Source: an uncultured beta proteobacterium
Lineage (GTDB): Bacteria; Pseudomonadota; Gammaproteobacteria; Burkholderiales; SG8-39
DNA length: 64,000 nt
Assembly: GCA_903928055.1 (NCBI GenBank)
Contig: CAIYPG010000113.1
Span: 62,001 to 126,000 of the forward strand
Direction: 5' to 3'
In this document: positions 1 to 9,047 of the stretch, piece by piece
Layout of the letters: every line of letters starts with the position of its first letter
Numbering within the stretch: position 1 is the first letter of the stretch
Notes under the pieces: model-generated
Seen by the model: the letters and a program-made list of their open reading frames with translations, nothing else
What the model was told of the DNA's origin: nothing
Database searches by the model: none
Program-made: the position numbers and the translations under genes

Positions 1-2
1 AC

Positions 3-167
3 CTGGAGAATGGCGACGGCGCTGCCGGCCAGAGCGCGGCCCTGGTGCGCCGGATCAAGAGCGCCGCGGAGGTGATCGCTGATGTGATCACCGAGGCTGA
101 GGCGATCTCGCGCAGATGGGGCGAGCAGGCCTCGGCGAAACCGGCCAATGCACGCAACGCCGCCTGA
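3..167 (+). CDS. C-terminal fragment, possibly nitronate monooxygenase
   Basis: An open frame enters from the left edge and stops with TGA at 165-167, leaving the last 54 codons. The visible peptide has a Gly/Ala-rich patch ending GQS, then an amphipathic helix (LVRRIKSAAEVIADVITEAE) and a polar tail. A closing GQ followed by a helix of the 'sigma-ase-x-I-V-xx-I' type is how many FMN-dependent nitronate monooxygenase / 2-nitropropane dioxygenase proteins end. That assignment rests on one short segment and is tentative. The downstream Bug gene starts about 100 bases later on the same strand, so the two could be co-transcribed. Confidence 0.4.
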   Translation: MENGDGAAGQSAALVRRIKSAAEVIADVITEAEAISRRWGEQASAKPANARNAA

Positions 168-263
168 ATGCATCAGCAACCGCCGGTGCGAAACAGCGAA
201 GTCGGGAAAACCGGATGGCGGGCGCCGCAGCGGCACCGGCAGCCGTCAATGAAGAGGATCAAC

Positions 264-1220
264 ATGCGTTCCATACTGATTGCGTTGACATTGGCATTGA
301 CTGCGCCGCTGGCCCAGGCACAGGATTATCCGGTGAAGCCGATACGTTTCATCGTGGGCTATGCGGCCGGGGGGGCCACCGACATCGGTGCGCGCCTGGT
401 GGGCGAAGGCTGGCAGAAGAGTTTCGGCCAGCCGGTACTGGTGGAAAACAGGCCGGGTGCGAGCGGCATGCTGGCGGCGGACTTCGTCTCCAGGGCGGTG
501 CCCGACGGCTACACGCTGATGATGGGCACGGGCGGCACGCTTACCATCGCCGTCCACCTGAGCAAGGCCAATTTCGATCCGCTCAAGGACTTCATTCCCA
601 TCGCGCCCTTCGCCCTCAATGACGCAGCGCTTATCGTCAATGTCAATTTCCCGGCAAAGAACCTGCAGGAGCTGGTCGAGGTGGTGAAAAAATCACCGGG
701 CAGGTATTCCTTCGGATCGTCCGGCCTGGGCGGCCCCACGCATCTGGGCGGGGAACTGCTCAAGATCAGGGCCGGCATCGATATTCAGCACGTGCCCTAC
801 AAGGGTGATGCCCAGGCGCTGGCCGATATTCTGGGCGGCAATCTGCCCATGATGATGGTGTCGGTGCCATCGGCTGCTCAGCAGATGAAATCCGGTGCGG
901 TGCGCGCCATCGCCCTGCTGAGCGCCAAACGCTCTCCGGATTTTCCTGATTTGCCGACGGTGGCCGAATCGGGTTACCCGGGCTATGCGGTGAACCAGTG
1001 GGTGGCGCCCATCGCGCCTGCCGGCGTGTCGCAGACCATCATCCTCAAGCTCAACGCGGTGGTGCAGCAGGTGGCGCGCGACCCCGAGGTGATGAGGAAA
1101 ATGGCGGCCATGGGGAGCCGCGCCGAAGCCGGCCCGCCCGAGGAACTGGGCAGGGTGATACGCGAAGACTATGCGCGCTGGGGCGAGATTATCCGCACCG
1201 CCGGCATCAAGCCCGAGTAG
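264..1220 (+). CDS. Bug-family periplasmic solute receptor (TctC-like)
   Basis: Periplasmic binding protein of the Bug / tripartite tricarboxylate transporter receptor family, 318 aa. These proteins capture small carboxylates and hand them to a TctA/TctB-type membrane partner. The N-terminus is a Sec signal (hydrophobic run, then LAQAQ) followed by the typical opening DYPVKPIRFIV and a GGATDI ligand loop; ENRPGASG and PDGYTL are also standard family signatures. I chose ATG 264 because an AGAGGA ribosome site lies about seven bases upstream; the frame extends further upstream but those starts lack a site and would spoil the signal peptide. No TctA/TctB genes are nearby. The next genes encode acyl-CoA dehydrogenases, which suggests the ligand is an organic acid oxidised as a CoA ester. 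The ligand itself is unknown. Confidence 0.9.
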   Translation: MRSILIALTLALTAPLAQAQDYPVKPIRFIVGYAAGGATDIGARLVGEGWQKSFGQPVLVENRPGASGMLAADFVSRAVPDGYTLMMGTGGTLTIAVHLSKANFDPLKDFIPIAPFALNDAALIVNVNFPAKNLQELVEVVKKSPGRYSFGSSGLGGPTHLGGELLKIRAGIDIQHVPYKGDAQALADILGGNLPMMMVSVPSAAQQMKSGAVRAIALLSAKRSPDFPDLPTVAESGYPGYAVNQWVAPIAPAGVSQTIILKLNAVVQQVARDPEVMRKMAAMGSRAEAGPPEELGRVIREDYARWGEIIRTAGIKPE

Positions 1221-1243
1221 ACATCCGAACCGAGGTGCGGTGA

Positions 1244-2404
1244 ATGGGCATCATGGCAGCAGAGGCAAGTACCGTGGCCGGCGAAAGCGGGCGCATGGTC
1301 CGTGACGGCGCCCGGGGATTTGTCTCCGCGCATCATTCCATGAAGCGGGTGCGCCAGGTGCGTACGGCTGAAGCCGGCTATTCGCGCGAGGTCTGGACAG
1401 CCCTGGCCGAGGCCGGCTGGCTGGGTCTGCGCATCCCGGAATCGCTGGGCGGCGCTGGCATGGGGATGGCCGAGGTTGCCGCTCTCTGCGATGTGTTCGG
1501 TGAAGTGCTGCTGCCCGAGCCCTATATTGCCTGCGGGCTGATCCCGTGCGCGCTGCTGGCGGGTTGTGCCAATGCACCGCTGCGCGAGCGACTGATGCAC
1601 GGTGTCATCAATGGACAACAGGTGCTCACGGTGGCCTGGCAGGAGGCGCCGTTTCATTTTCACGCCGGACAGTGCGAACTCACGCTCTCGGGCGAAGCGG
1701 AATCGCTGCGCCTGCATGGCGGGAAGCGCTTCGTTCCGGCAGCGGTCAATGCAGATGGCTACATCGTCAGCGTCATGCATGCCGGCCGGTTTGCGCTGGT
1801 CCATGTTCCGGCGTCAGAGTCGGCTTCGGGCATCACGCTGCATGCCCACCGCCTGATCGACGGCAGCGTATGCGCCGATCTCGGCTTTTCCGACGTGAAG
1901 ATTTCCGCAAGCGACATCCTGGCCGAGGGCGAGGCTGCACGCGAGTTGATCGAATCCGCTGTTGGCGAAGCCACGCTGGCCGCGTGCGCCATGCTCAACG
2001 CCGTGGCCGATCGCGCCCTGGCCATCGCCGTGGACTACATGGGAAAGCGCGTGCAGTTCGGCAAACACATCGGCAGCTTCCAGGCGCTGCAGCATCGTGC
2101 CGTGGACCTGGCGGTGCGCTGCGCCCTGGCACGGGCGGCCCTGAACCGTGCGCTGGAGGAGCACGCAGCGGGCAGCACGCGCGCTGCCGCCGACCTGAGC
2201 GCAGCCAAGGCCATCTGTTCGCGCACTGCGACGCTGGTGACACGCTCGGCCATCCAGTTGCACGGCGGCATCGGCTACACCGACGAGTGCGACATCGGCC
2301 TGTATCTCAAGTCGGCGCTGTGTCATGCGGCCTGGCTGGGTGGCGCGAACGCGCATGGCACACGTTACATGGCGCTCAGGTCTGCCGTGGAGCAACCGGC
2401 GTGA
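1244..2404 (+). CDS. Acyl-CoA dehydrogenase (small-subunit type)
   Basis: FAD-dependent acyl-CoA dehydrogenase, 386 aa, putting the alpha-beta double bond into an acyl-CoA. The N-terminal helical domain contains GWLGLRIPESLGGAG, the usual entry to the fold. The C-terminal helical domain has RVQFGKHIGSFQALQH and IQLHGGIGYTDE. The middle beta domain is weakly conserved, as in the smaller member of paired dehydrogenases such as pimeloyl-CoA or steroid side-chain enzymes. A second, better conserved dehydrogenase starts 19 bases after this stop, so a mixed alpha2beta2 enzyme is likely. GAGGTG lies ahead of ATG 1244. The substrate cannot be read from the sequence. Confidence 0.88.
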   Translation: MGIMAAEASTVAGESGRMVRDGARGFVSAHHSMKRVRQVRTAEAGYSREVWTALAEAGWLGLRIPESLGGAGMGMAEVAALCDVFGEVLLPEPYIACGLIPCALLAGCANAPLRERLMHGVINGQQVLTVAWQEAPFHFHAGQCELTLSGEAESLRLHGGKRFVPAAVNADGYIVSVMHAGRFALVHVPASESASGITLHAHRLIDGSVCADLGFSDVKISASDILAEGEAARELIESAVGEATLAACAMLNAVADRALAIAVDYMGKRVQFGKHIGSFQALQHRAVDLAVRCALARAALNRALEEHAAGSTRAAADLSAAKAICSRTATLVTRSAIQLHGGIGYTDECDIGLYLKSALCHAAWLGGANAHGTRYMALRSAVEQPA

Positions 2405-2423
2405 GTTGGATTGGGATACGGAC

Positions 2424-3599
2424 ATGAGCGTGGACCCGTGCACGAATACGGGCGAAGACTTCGATGCGCTGCCGGACCATGAGTTCCGCGCGCGTTTTCG
2501 CCGCTGGCTGGAACAGCATTGCCCCGCGGACGTGCGCCGGCCCGCGCATCGACTGCGCGGCCAGCGCGCGCGAGAGTGGTTCCGCCTGCTGTACCGGCAT
2601 GGCTGGCGCGCACCGGCATGGCCGCGCGAGCACGGCGGCATGGGCCTGTCCATACCCAAGCTCATCATCTATGACGAGGAACTCGATCGGGCGCAGATCT
2701 CGCGCACCGTGGACATGGGCGAGACTCATCTCGGCCCCACGCTGATGAAGCTGGGTACCGAAGAGCAGCGCCGCCTGTATCTTCCGAGCATCCTGAATTG
2801 CGAACACTGGTGGTGCCAGGGCTACTCCGAGCCCAATTCCGGTTCCGATCTGGCCAGCCTGAAGACGCGCGCCGAGAAAGAAGGCGATGACTTCATCATC
2901 AACGGGCAGAAGATCTGGTCATCCTTCGCCGCGGAGGCCACGCACGTGTTCCTGCTGGTGCGCACCAGCACCGAGGCGGTGAAGCAGCGGGGCATCACCT
3001 TCATCCTGGCCGAAATGAGCACACCCGGCATCACGGTGAAACCCATCATCAACCTTGCAGGCGATGATGATTTCTGCGAGGTGTTTTACGACAACGTGCG
3101 CGTGCCGGCGAGGAACGTGGTCGGCCGCGTGGGCGAGGGCTGGGCGGTGTCGCGTTCGCTGCTGGGCATGGAGCGGCTGTTCATTGGCAGCCCGCGCAAT
3201 TCGCAGATCGCCATGCGCGCGCTGCATTCCCTCGGCGAGGTGCTGGGCATCAGCGGCGAGCGCGCTTTTGCCACGGCCTGGGCCGAGCTGTCGCTCGAGC
3301 TGCACGCGGTGCAATGCCTGTATCGCGAGACGGCGCGCGTGCTGGGGCAGGGTCTCAATCCGGAAAACGAACTGTCCATGCTCAAGATCGCCGCCACCGA
3401 GCATTTCCAGCGTGTCACCGAGGCCATGATGGACCTTGCCGGCGAATACGGCCCGATCGGTGAGGTTCCGGTCGGCAGCGACAGTGTCGACATTCGCCAG
3501 CTCTACATGCTGGCGCGGCCCGCGACCATCTATGGCGGTTCCAGCGAAATCCAGCGCAACATCCTCAGCAGGCGCATGCTGAAGCTGCCCAATGACTGA
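2424..3599 (+). CDS. Acyl-CoA dehydrogenase (large-subunit type)
   Basis: Acyl-CoA dehydrogenase of 391 aa if started at ATG 2424; the frame is open to 2325, but that part overlaps the preceding gene out of frame. Signatures in order: GWRAPAWPREHGGMG, QGYSEPNSGSDLASLKTRA (flavin/substrate loop), FIINGQKIWSS, and near the end PATIYGGSSEIQRNILSRR. The last is the position where single-chain enzymes place the catalytic acid or FAD contact. It probably pairs with the product of 1244-2404. The downstream acyl-CoA ligase overlaps the stop codon by eight bases, so the three are one translationally coupled unit: activation to CoA thioester followed by oxidation. Confidence 0.9.
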   Translation: MSVDPCTNTGEDFDALPDHEFRARFRRWLEQHCPADVRRPAHRLRGQRAREWFRLLYRHGWRAPAWPREHGGMGLSIPKLIIYDEELDRAQISRTVDMGETHLGPTLMKLGTEEQRRLYLPSILNCEHWWCQGYSEPNSGSDLASLKTRAEKEGDDFIINGQKIWSSFAAEATHVFLLVRTSTEAVKQRGITFILAEMSTPGITVKPIINLAGDDDFCEVFYDNVRVPARNVVGRVGEGWAVSRSLLGMERLFIGSPRNSQIAMRALHSLGEVLGISGERAFATAWAELSLELHAVQCLYRETARVLGQGLNPENELSMLKIAATEHFQRVTEAMMDLAGEYGPIGEVPVGSDSVDIRQLYMLARPATIYGGSSEIQRNILSRRMLKLPND

Positions 3600-5775
3600 T
3601 CAGTCCCAGTTCCCACCGATCCCACGCAGGGGGGTATATCGCCGTGCAGACCTGCTGCGGCTGATCGAGCCGCGCAGCATTGCCGTGGTCGGCGCATCCG
3701 CCAACGGCAGGGGTTTCGGGGCGCAGACCCTGCTCAACCTCAAGCCTTTCGACGGGCGCGTGTATGCCATCAATCCCAAGGCGGCGCTCATCGGCGAGGT
3801 GCCCAGCTTTGCATCCATTGCCGCCTTGCCCGAGGTGCCCGACTGCGTCGTGCTGGCCGTGCCCCGGGAGGGTGTGGAAGGCGTGCTGCGTGATTGCGCC
3901 GCCGCGGGCGTCGGTGCCGCCGTCATCTATGCGTCCGGATTCGCCGAAACCGGCAGGCCGGAATACATCGCGCTGCAGCGGCGCATTGTCGATATTGCCG
4001 GTGCCGCCGGGATGCGCCTGGTCGGGCCGAACTGCATCGGCTTCACCAATCATGGGCGGCGTGCGTTGATCAGTTTCTTTGGCTCGCTGGGCCCGGCGTG
4101 GACCGATGGCGCCGCCGGTGCAGTTGGCGCAACTGCAACCATTGGCCTCGTCTCGCAGTCCGGGGCACTGGGCAATGCCCTGTCCCAGGCCGTCGAGTGC
4201 GGGGTTTCATTCAGTCATTGCCTCACGGCGGGCAATTCATGCGACGTCGACGTCGCCGATCTGGTGAGCTACCTCGCCGATGATCCTGCCTGCAAGGCCA
4301 TCGCCTGCCTGTTCGAAGGCGTGGCGGATCCGGCGCGCATGCTGGAGGCGGCAGAGATCGCATGGCAGGCGGACAAGCCGCTGGTGATCTGCAAGATAGC
4401 CAGCGGCGAAAGCGGCGCGGCCGCGGCCCTGTCGCATACCGGTTCCCTGTCCGGATCGGACGCGGCCTATCGTGCCGCGTTTGCCAGGGCCGGCGCCGTG
4501 GTGGTCGATGATTTCGAGGCGATGGTGGAAACCGCGCGCTTCCTCGCCAAGGCGCCGTGGCCGCCGGCGTCCGGCGTGGCGGTGATTGCCGCTTCGGGCG
4601 GCGCATCGGTGATGGCGGCGGACAAGGCGGAACTGCATGGCGTGCCGCTGCCACAACCGGGGAAGGCGGTGGCTGAGGCGCTGCGGGCCATCATCCCCGA
4701 GTTCGGTTCGGCGCGTAATCCCTGCGACGTTACGGCGCAGGCCACCAGCGACCCGACCCTGCTCGCCCGCACCATCGACACCATGTTGTCCGACCCCGCG
4801 TATGGCGCCATGGTGCTGCCGAATGTCTATGCCGGACCGGCCATCGAGGAACGGGCGCGCATTCTCGGCGAACGCGCAAGGCATTACGGCAAGGCCGCCT
4901 GCGTCGTCTGGCTGACCCAATGGGGTGAGGGGCCGGGGGCCATGCAAGTTGAGCGGCATCCCGATGTCGCCCTGTTCCGTTCCACCGGTCGTTGCTTTGG
5001 CGCACTGGCCGCCTGGCAGCGTCGCGCGGCGCATCGTGCGCGCGGGCCGCGCGTGCTTGATCGAATCTCGCCGCCCGCGGTGGGGCAGTGCGCCCGGGAC
5101 TTGCTGGCAAAGGCATCCGGCACACTGCTCACCGAGCGCGAATCAAAGGAATTGCTGGCGCTGTATGGGATTCCGGTCGTCGGAGAGGCGCTTGCCCGGA
5201 GCGCAGACGAAGCAGCGGCCATCGCGGCTCGCGTGGGCTATCCGGTGGTGCTCAAGGCGGAGTCGCCCGACCTGCCGCACAAGACCGAGGCGGGCGTCAT
5301 CCGGCTCGACCTGCGCGACGAAGCTGCGCTGCGGCGCGCCCATGCGGAAATTCTCGCCAATGTGGCCAGGGTTCAACCACCGCCGCGCCTGAATGGCGTG
5401 CTGGTCCAGCCCATGGTGCCTTCCGGTCTGGAAGTCATGATAGGGGTCCGGATCGATCCGCTGTTCGGGCCGATCGTGGTCACGGGCATGGGTGGCACCC
5501 TGGTGGAGTTGCTCAAGGACACGGCCCTGGCGCTTGCGCCGGTGACACGAAACGAAGCGATGGACATGCTGCACAGCCTCAAGGGCGCGCCTCTGTTTCA
5601 GGGCTTCCGAGGCAGTCCGCCGGTGGACATGAATGCCCTGGCCGATGCGGTGTGCCGGGTGGGGGAACTGGCGGCTGACTTGGGTGAAGCCGTGTCTGAA
5701 ATAGACATCAACCCGCTGATTTGTGCTGCAGGCCGGATCCTCGCCGTCGACGCCTTGATTGTGAAGCGCGCCTAA
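3592..5775 (+). CDS. ADP-forming acyl-CoA ligase (CoA-binding / ATP-grasp)
   Basis: A 727-aa fused acyl-CoA synthetase of the NDP-forming superfamily (acetyl-CoA synthetase ADP-forming / Pat-like architecture without a GNAT domain). Residues about 20-150 are a CoA-binding Rossmann domain (SIAVVGASANGRGFG). About 170-470 is the succinyl-CoA-synthetase-like region, with GLVSQSGALGNAL and LSHTGSLSGSD containing the expected phospho-histidine. About 505-725 is an ATP-grasp domain with VVLKAESPDLPHKTEAGV and VSEIDINPL. It starts inside the end of the acyl-CoA dehydrogenase gene (8-base overlap), so it should be translated with it. It probably supplies, or recovers ATP from, the CoA ester handled by the two dehydrogenases. 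Confidence 0.88.
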   Translation: MTDQSQFPPIPRRGVYRRADLLRLIEPRSIAVVGASANGRGFGAQTLLNLKPFDGRVYAINPKAALIGEVPSFASIAALPEVPDCVVLAVPREGVEGVLRDCAAAGVGAAVIYASGFAETGRPEYIALQRRIVDIAGAAGMRLVGPNCIGFTNHGRRALISFFGSLGPAWTDGAAGAVGATATIGLVSQSGALGNALSQAVECGVSFSHCLTAGNSCDVDVADLVSYLADDPACKAIACLFEGVADPARMLEAAEIAWQADKPLVICKIASGESGAAAALSHTGSLSGSDAAYRAAFARAGAVVVDDFEAMVETARFLAKAPWPPASGVAVIAASGGASVMAADKAELHGVPLPQPGKAVAEALRAIIPEFGSARNPCDVTAQATSDPTLLARTIDTMLSDPAYGAMVLPNVYAGPAIEERARILGERARHYGKAACVVWLTQWGEGPGAMQVERHPDVALFRSTGRCFGALAAWQRRAAHRARGPRVLDRISPPAVGQCARDLLAKASGTLLTERESKELLALYGIPVVGEALARSADEAAAIAARVGYPVVLKAESPDLPHKTEAGVIRLDLRDEAALRRAHAEILANVARVQPPPRLNGVLVQPMVPSGLEVMIGVRIDPLFGPIVVTGMGGTLVELLKDTALALAPVTRNEAMDMLHSLKGAPLFQGFRGSPPVDMNALADAVCRVGELAADLGEAVSEIDINPLICAAGRILAVDALIVKRA

Positions 5776-6016
5776 CCGCCGTGCGGTGGTCAGTTGACGA
5801 GATACTTCCTGATCAACATCCTCAATCCCAAGGCGCAGCCGGAACTCAAAAGAACCGCGTCCTTGAAGGCGCGGATGAAGAGGCGGCATGAAGAAAGGTC
5901 GCGACCGGACAGCGTGAGAAGCACGGAACCGGAGTGAGCAGCGTCCCGCGCCCGGTGGTATCGTCACGCGGCGTGAATGAAAAACATACGATCAGAATAA
6001 TTACGGAGGAGGCGTC

Positions 6017-6994
6017 ATGCGTGTTTCAGCATTCTGTACGGCACTGATATTGGGCACGGCGGGTACGACATTCGGTTCCGTCGCCTGGGCACAGGCGAAC
6101 TTCCCCACCAGGCCGGTGCGTTTCATCCTGGCCTTTGGCGCGCCCGGCGGCGCGCCTGACGTGGCGGCGCGGCTGATCCAGCCCAAGCTCACCGAAGTGT
6201 GGGGCCAGCAGGTGATCGTGGACGGGCGCAGCGGTGCGGGCGGCATCGTCGGCACCGAGGCTGCAGCGAAGGCCGCGCCCGACGGCTACAACTACCTCAT
6301 CACCAGCCCGGCGCATGCCATCAATCCGGCGCTGTACAGCAAGCTGCCCTACGATCCGGTCGCCGATTTCATGCCGGTGTCGCTGCTGGTGGACGTGCCG
6401 AACATCGTGGTCGTGCATCCGTCCGTTCCGGCGCGCACGGTGAAGGAACTGATTGCCTATGCCAAGGCCAATCCCGGTGCGCTGAATTACGGCTCGGCGG
6501 GCAGCGGCTCGTCGCAGCACCTTGCCGGCGAACTGTTCGCGAAAATGGCCGGCGTGAAAATGATTCACGTGCCCTACAAAAGCGGTCCGGCGGCGGTGAC
6601 CGACCTGGTCGCAGGCCAGGTGCAGCTCACCTTTGGTTCATCCAGCGCGCTGCCCATGGTGCGGGCCGGCAAGTTGTTTGCGCTGGCGGTGACCACTTCG
6701 CAGCGGGTGAGCTCCCTGCCCGATCTGCCGACGGTTTCGGAAGCAGGGCTGCCCGGCTACGCGGCATCGGCGTGGTACGCGATGTTCGCTCCGGCAAAAA
6801 CGCCCAAGACCCTGATCGACAAGGTGCAGGGCGACGTGGTGCGCGCGCTGAAGATGCCTGATGTGCGCGAGAAGCTGTCGGTGGCCTCCATTGAGCCGAT
6901 TGGATCGACGCCCGCGGAACTTGAGACCTTCCTGAAAAGCGAAATGGCGAAGTGGAGCGTGATCGTCAAGGAATCCGGCGCCAAGGCTGACTAG
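6017..6994 (+). CDS. Bug-family periplasmic solute receptor
   Basis: Second Bug receptor of the window, 325 aa. Signal peptide at residues 1-26 (hydrophobic core, cleavage after VAWAQA), then NFPTRPVRFILAFGAPGGAPDVAAR. DGRSGAGGIVG, DGYNYLITSPAHAINP and SLPDLPTVSEAGLPGY are family signatures around the carboxylate pocket. A strong GGAGGAGG ribosome site precedes ATG 6017. The gene stands alone: about 240 bases separate it from the acyl-CoA ligase, and downstream is a 355-base gene-free stretch and then a gene on the other strand. Ligand unknown. Confidence 0.9.
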   Translation: MRVSAFCTALILGTAGTTFGSVAWAQANFPTRPVRFILAFGAPGGAPDVAARLIQPKLTEVWGQQVIVDGRSGAGGIVGTEAAAKAAPDGYNYLITSPAHAINPALYSKLPYDPVADFMPVSLLVDVPNIVVVHPSVPARTVKELIAYAKANPGALNYGSAGSGSSQHLAGELFAKMAGVKMIHVPYKSGPAAVTDLVAGQVQLTFGSSSALPMVRAGKLFALAVTTSQRVSSLPDLPTVSEAGLPGYAASAWYAMFAPAKTPKTLIDKVQGDVVRALKMPDVREKLSVASIEPIGSTPAELETFLKSEMAKWSVIVKESGAKAD

Positions 6995-7349
6995 CTGACC
7001 ATGTGCTGACCTCGGGGCTGAACCCGGGGCCGACCCCGAAGGCTGCGGCGGCCTGTACACCGAATGCCGCCTTGCAACTTTCGGGAAACGCTCCTACTAT
7101 CAATCTCAGTCGAGCGTCCGCTGTCATAACAGGCGCCGGCATGGGCAGGGCAGCCTGCCGCTCAAGGTCGCGCAGCCATCAATAGAACCGGTGCGCGAAC
7201 GGATTCTCCCCATGCGTTGACGCAAACAGGTGATTCCGGAAGGCGCGGGCGAGTCCCGCGCGGCCTGATGCGAAAGGCTGGTGGTGGAGGATCGGGGTGT
7301 GGAGAGTGCCCCCCGGGATGCGCGCAGGCCGGATTCATGGCTGGCGCGA
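6995..7349. other. Gene-free stretch next to a truncated gene
   Basis: About 355 bases between a Bug gene and the broken 3' end of the ECF sigma gene, both ending towards it. I find no convincing coding frame. Short frames on both strands have no recognisable protein character. It also does not contain the missing last ~50 codons of the sigma gene in any frame. The stretch is GC-rich with no clear terminator. It may be filler brought in by the rearrangement that cut the sigma gene. Confidence 0.5.
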
Positions 7350-8549
7350 TCAGTTTGGCGGGATCCTTCCAAAAGAATGCGGCATCTGTCCGGGCACATT
7401 GGTGCAGTCTTCCATCAGCGTATCAATGATCGCCAGCCCCGCTGCCGGTCCGTCGCGCATGGCCACGGCCACCGCACGGTTGAGTTCGATCACCGGCGAG
7501 GGCTCGTTGATCAGCAGCACGTTGTAGAGGCCGACGATTTCGTTCCAGTCGGTTTCGGCGGCGCTGGTCGCCTGGGCGTGTACGGCGGCGATGGCGGCCT
7601 GGATGGCGTAGGGGCCGAAGCGGGTTCCCGCAACCTGGGCCACACGCGGCAGGACGCGCGAGCGCTGGGTGATCAGCGCCTGCTCGACCAGCGCCATGCC
7701 CTCGGTGATGTAATCGCGGTTCCACAGCGAACGGTCCTGGTCTTCGAGCAGGATGAGATCGCCCGCTGCGGTACTGCGCGCCACGCGGCGCGACTCCTGC
7801 AGCAGCATCAGCGCGAGCAGTCCCTGTGCCTCCGGCTCGGGCAGCAGTTCCACCAGCAGGCGTCCGAGGCGTATCGCCTCCTGCGACACGTCGCCGCGCG
7901 TGACCTCGGTGCCCGACGAGGCGGAGTAGCCCTCGTTGAACACCAGGTAGACCACACGCAGCACCGCTTCGAGTCTCTCGGACAGTTCGTCGCGCTCCGG
8001 CACCTGGTAGGGAATGCGCGCATCGCGGATCTTGGCCTTGGCACGCACGATGCGCTGCGCCATGGTCGGCGCCGAGCTCAGGAAGGCGCGGGCGATTTCC
8101 TCGGTGGTGAGGCCGCACACTTCGCGCAGCGTCAGCGCAATCTGCGCTTCGGGCGCGAGGGCTGGATGGCAGCAGGTGAAGATCAGCCGCAGCCGGTCGT
8201 CCTCGATGCCTTCTTCTTCGACGGTATCGGCCGCGGCGGCGTCGATGTGCGGCGCGGGGTCGTCCTGCAATTCGAATTTCGTGCGGCGGCGGAGGGCGTC
8301 GATGGCCTTGAAGCGTCCCGCGGAGACCAGCCATGCACGCGGGTTGCCCGGCACGCCATCGCGCGGCCATTGCTCAAGGGCCGCCCTGAACGCTTCGTGC
8401 ATGGCCTCTTCGGCAAGGTCGAAATCACCGAGCAGGCGGATGAGCGTGGCAAACACGCGGCGCGATTCGGTGCGATAGATTTCCTCTGCAGCCCTGAGGG
8501 CTTGCGCGGTTGCCGCAGTTACCCCTGTCACGTCGGCGCCGCGACTCAA
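7350..8549 (-). CDS. ECF42-type RNA polymerase sigma factor, 3'-truncated
   Basis: Sigma factor of the ECF42/SigJ-like class with a long C-terminal helical-repeat extension (DUF6596), 399 aa as read. Sigma2 is at about residues 25-95 (LLGDFDLAEEAMHEAF, NPRAWLVSAGRFKAIDALRRR). Sigma4 is at about 120-180 (LTLREVCGLTTEEIARAFL). The extension follows, with LVFNEGYSASSG and YDVLL-like and ELNRAVAVAMRDGP motifs. The family normally continues for about 50 more residues after GLALIDALL; here the match stops at GLAIIDTLM and 23 unrelated residues follow. The gene starts at TTG 8549, overlapping the FmdB stop. The usual YCII/DGPF partner of ECF42 genes is absent. Confidence 0.82.
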   Translation of the reverse strand: MSRGADVTGVTAATAQALRAAEEIYRTESRRVFATLIRLLGDFDLAEEAMHEAFRAALEQWPRDGVPGNPRAWLVSAGRFKAIDALRRRTKFELQDDPAPHIDAAAADTVEEEGIEDDRLRLIFTCCHPALAPEAQIALTLREVCGLTTEEIARAFLSSAPTMAQRIVRAKAKIRDARIPYQVPERDELSERLEAVLRVVYLVFNEGYSASSGTEVTRGDVSQEAIRLGRLLVELLPEPEAQGLLALMLLQESRRVARSTAAGDLILLEDQDRSLWNRDYITEGMALVEQALITQRSRVLPRVAQVAGTRFGPYAIQAAIAAVHAQATSAAETDWNEIVGLYNVLLINEPSPVIELNRAVAVAMRDGPAAGLAIIDTLMEDCTNVPGQMPHSFGRIPPN

Positions 8550-8824
8550 TTGCGATGCAGGATTTCCGGGCCACCGGTACCGACGGTGCGCTCGTACACG
8601 CCGTCGCCGGCTTTCTTGTATTTGGTGAAGCCCGAATTCGCCACGGCGCTGTCGGAGGTTGAGAACTTGCCGCCCAGGGCGACCGCGCTGATCTGGCGCT
8701 CGCAGGGCTGCTGGCAGGTCGGGCAGGCCGTGAGCTTGTCATCGGCCATGCGCTGGAACACCTCGAAGCGGCCATTGCACTGGCGGCATTCGCCGGAGGT
8801 GGGTGCATATTCGTATATCGGCAT
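8546..8824 (-). CDS. FmdB-family zinc ribbon protein
   Basis: Small protein of 92 aa of the FmdB/CxxC_CxxC_SSSS family, probably binding one zinc. It opens with MPIYEYAP, then a C-x2-C pair (ECRQC), the linker FEVFQRMADDK and a second C-x2-C pair (CPTC) followed by CERQISAVALGG. The C-terminal half is polar and ends GTGGPEILHRN, as in proteobacterial members. The cellular role is not settled, although the family was named as a regulatory protein. Its stop overlaps the TTG start of the downstream sigma-factor gene, so the two are probably coupled. It diverges from the Bug gene at 9048. Confidence 0.85.
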   Translation of the reverse strand: MPIYEYAPTSGECRQCNGRFEVFQRMADDKLTACPTCQQPCERQISAVALGGKFSTSDSAVANSGFTKYKKAGDGVYERTVGTGGPEILHRN

Positions 8825-8933
8825 GGGCTTTGTTCGATTGTTGGTACGGGCATTCTAGCGGTATTGGCGGCATGCATCGATGCAATGCCCGCTCCTGACG
8901 AAATCGTTTACCATCATTTCGCATCCTGCAGGC

Positions 8934-8975
8934 AGACGTACAAGAAGAGACGTACAAGAAGAGACGTACAAGAAA
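8934..8975. repeat. Three tandem 14-bp repeats in a Bug leader
   Basis: Three head-to-tail copies of AGACGTACAAGAAG, at 8934-8947, 8948-8961 and 8962-8975; the last base of the third copy is A instead of G. The array is purine-rich and lies 72 bases upstream of the Bug start codon at 9048, in the intergenic space shared with fmdB. The near-perfect copies suggest a recent slippage expansion. Two other Bug leaders in this window carry different short tandem repeats. Confidence 0.9.
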
Positions 8976-9047
8976 CGAGGAAGGTGGAGATATCCGCACT
9001 TCACAAACCGGCGGGCTGCGAGCCTGCCGCACGATCTGGAGGAAGCC

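Noticed and set aside
7281-8858. 525-codon plus-strand frame
   Set aside because: Antisense to the sigma factor gene and FmdB; no recognisable domain.
8934-8975. Possible CRISPR-like array
   Set aside because: The 14-bp units are directly adjacent with no spacers.
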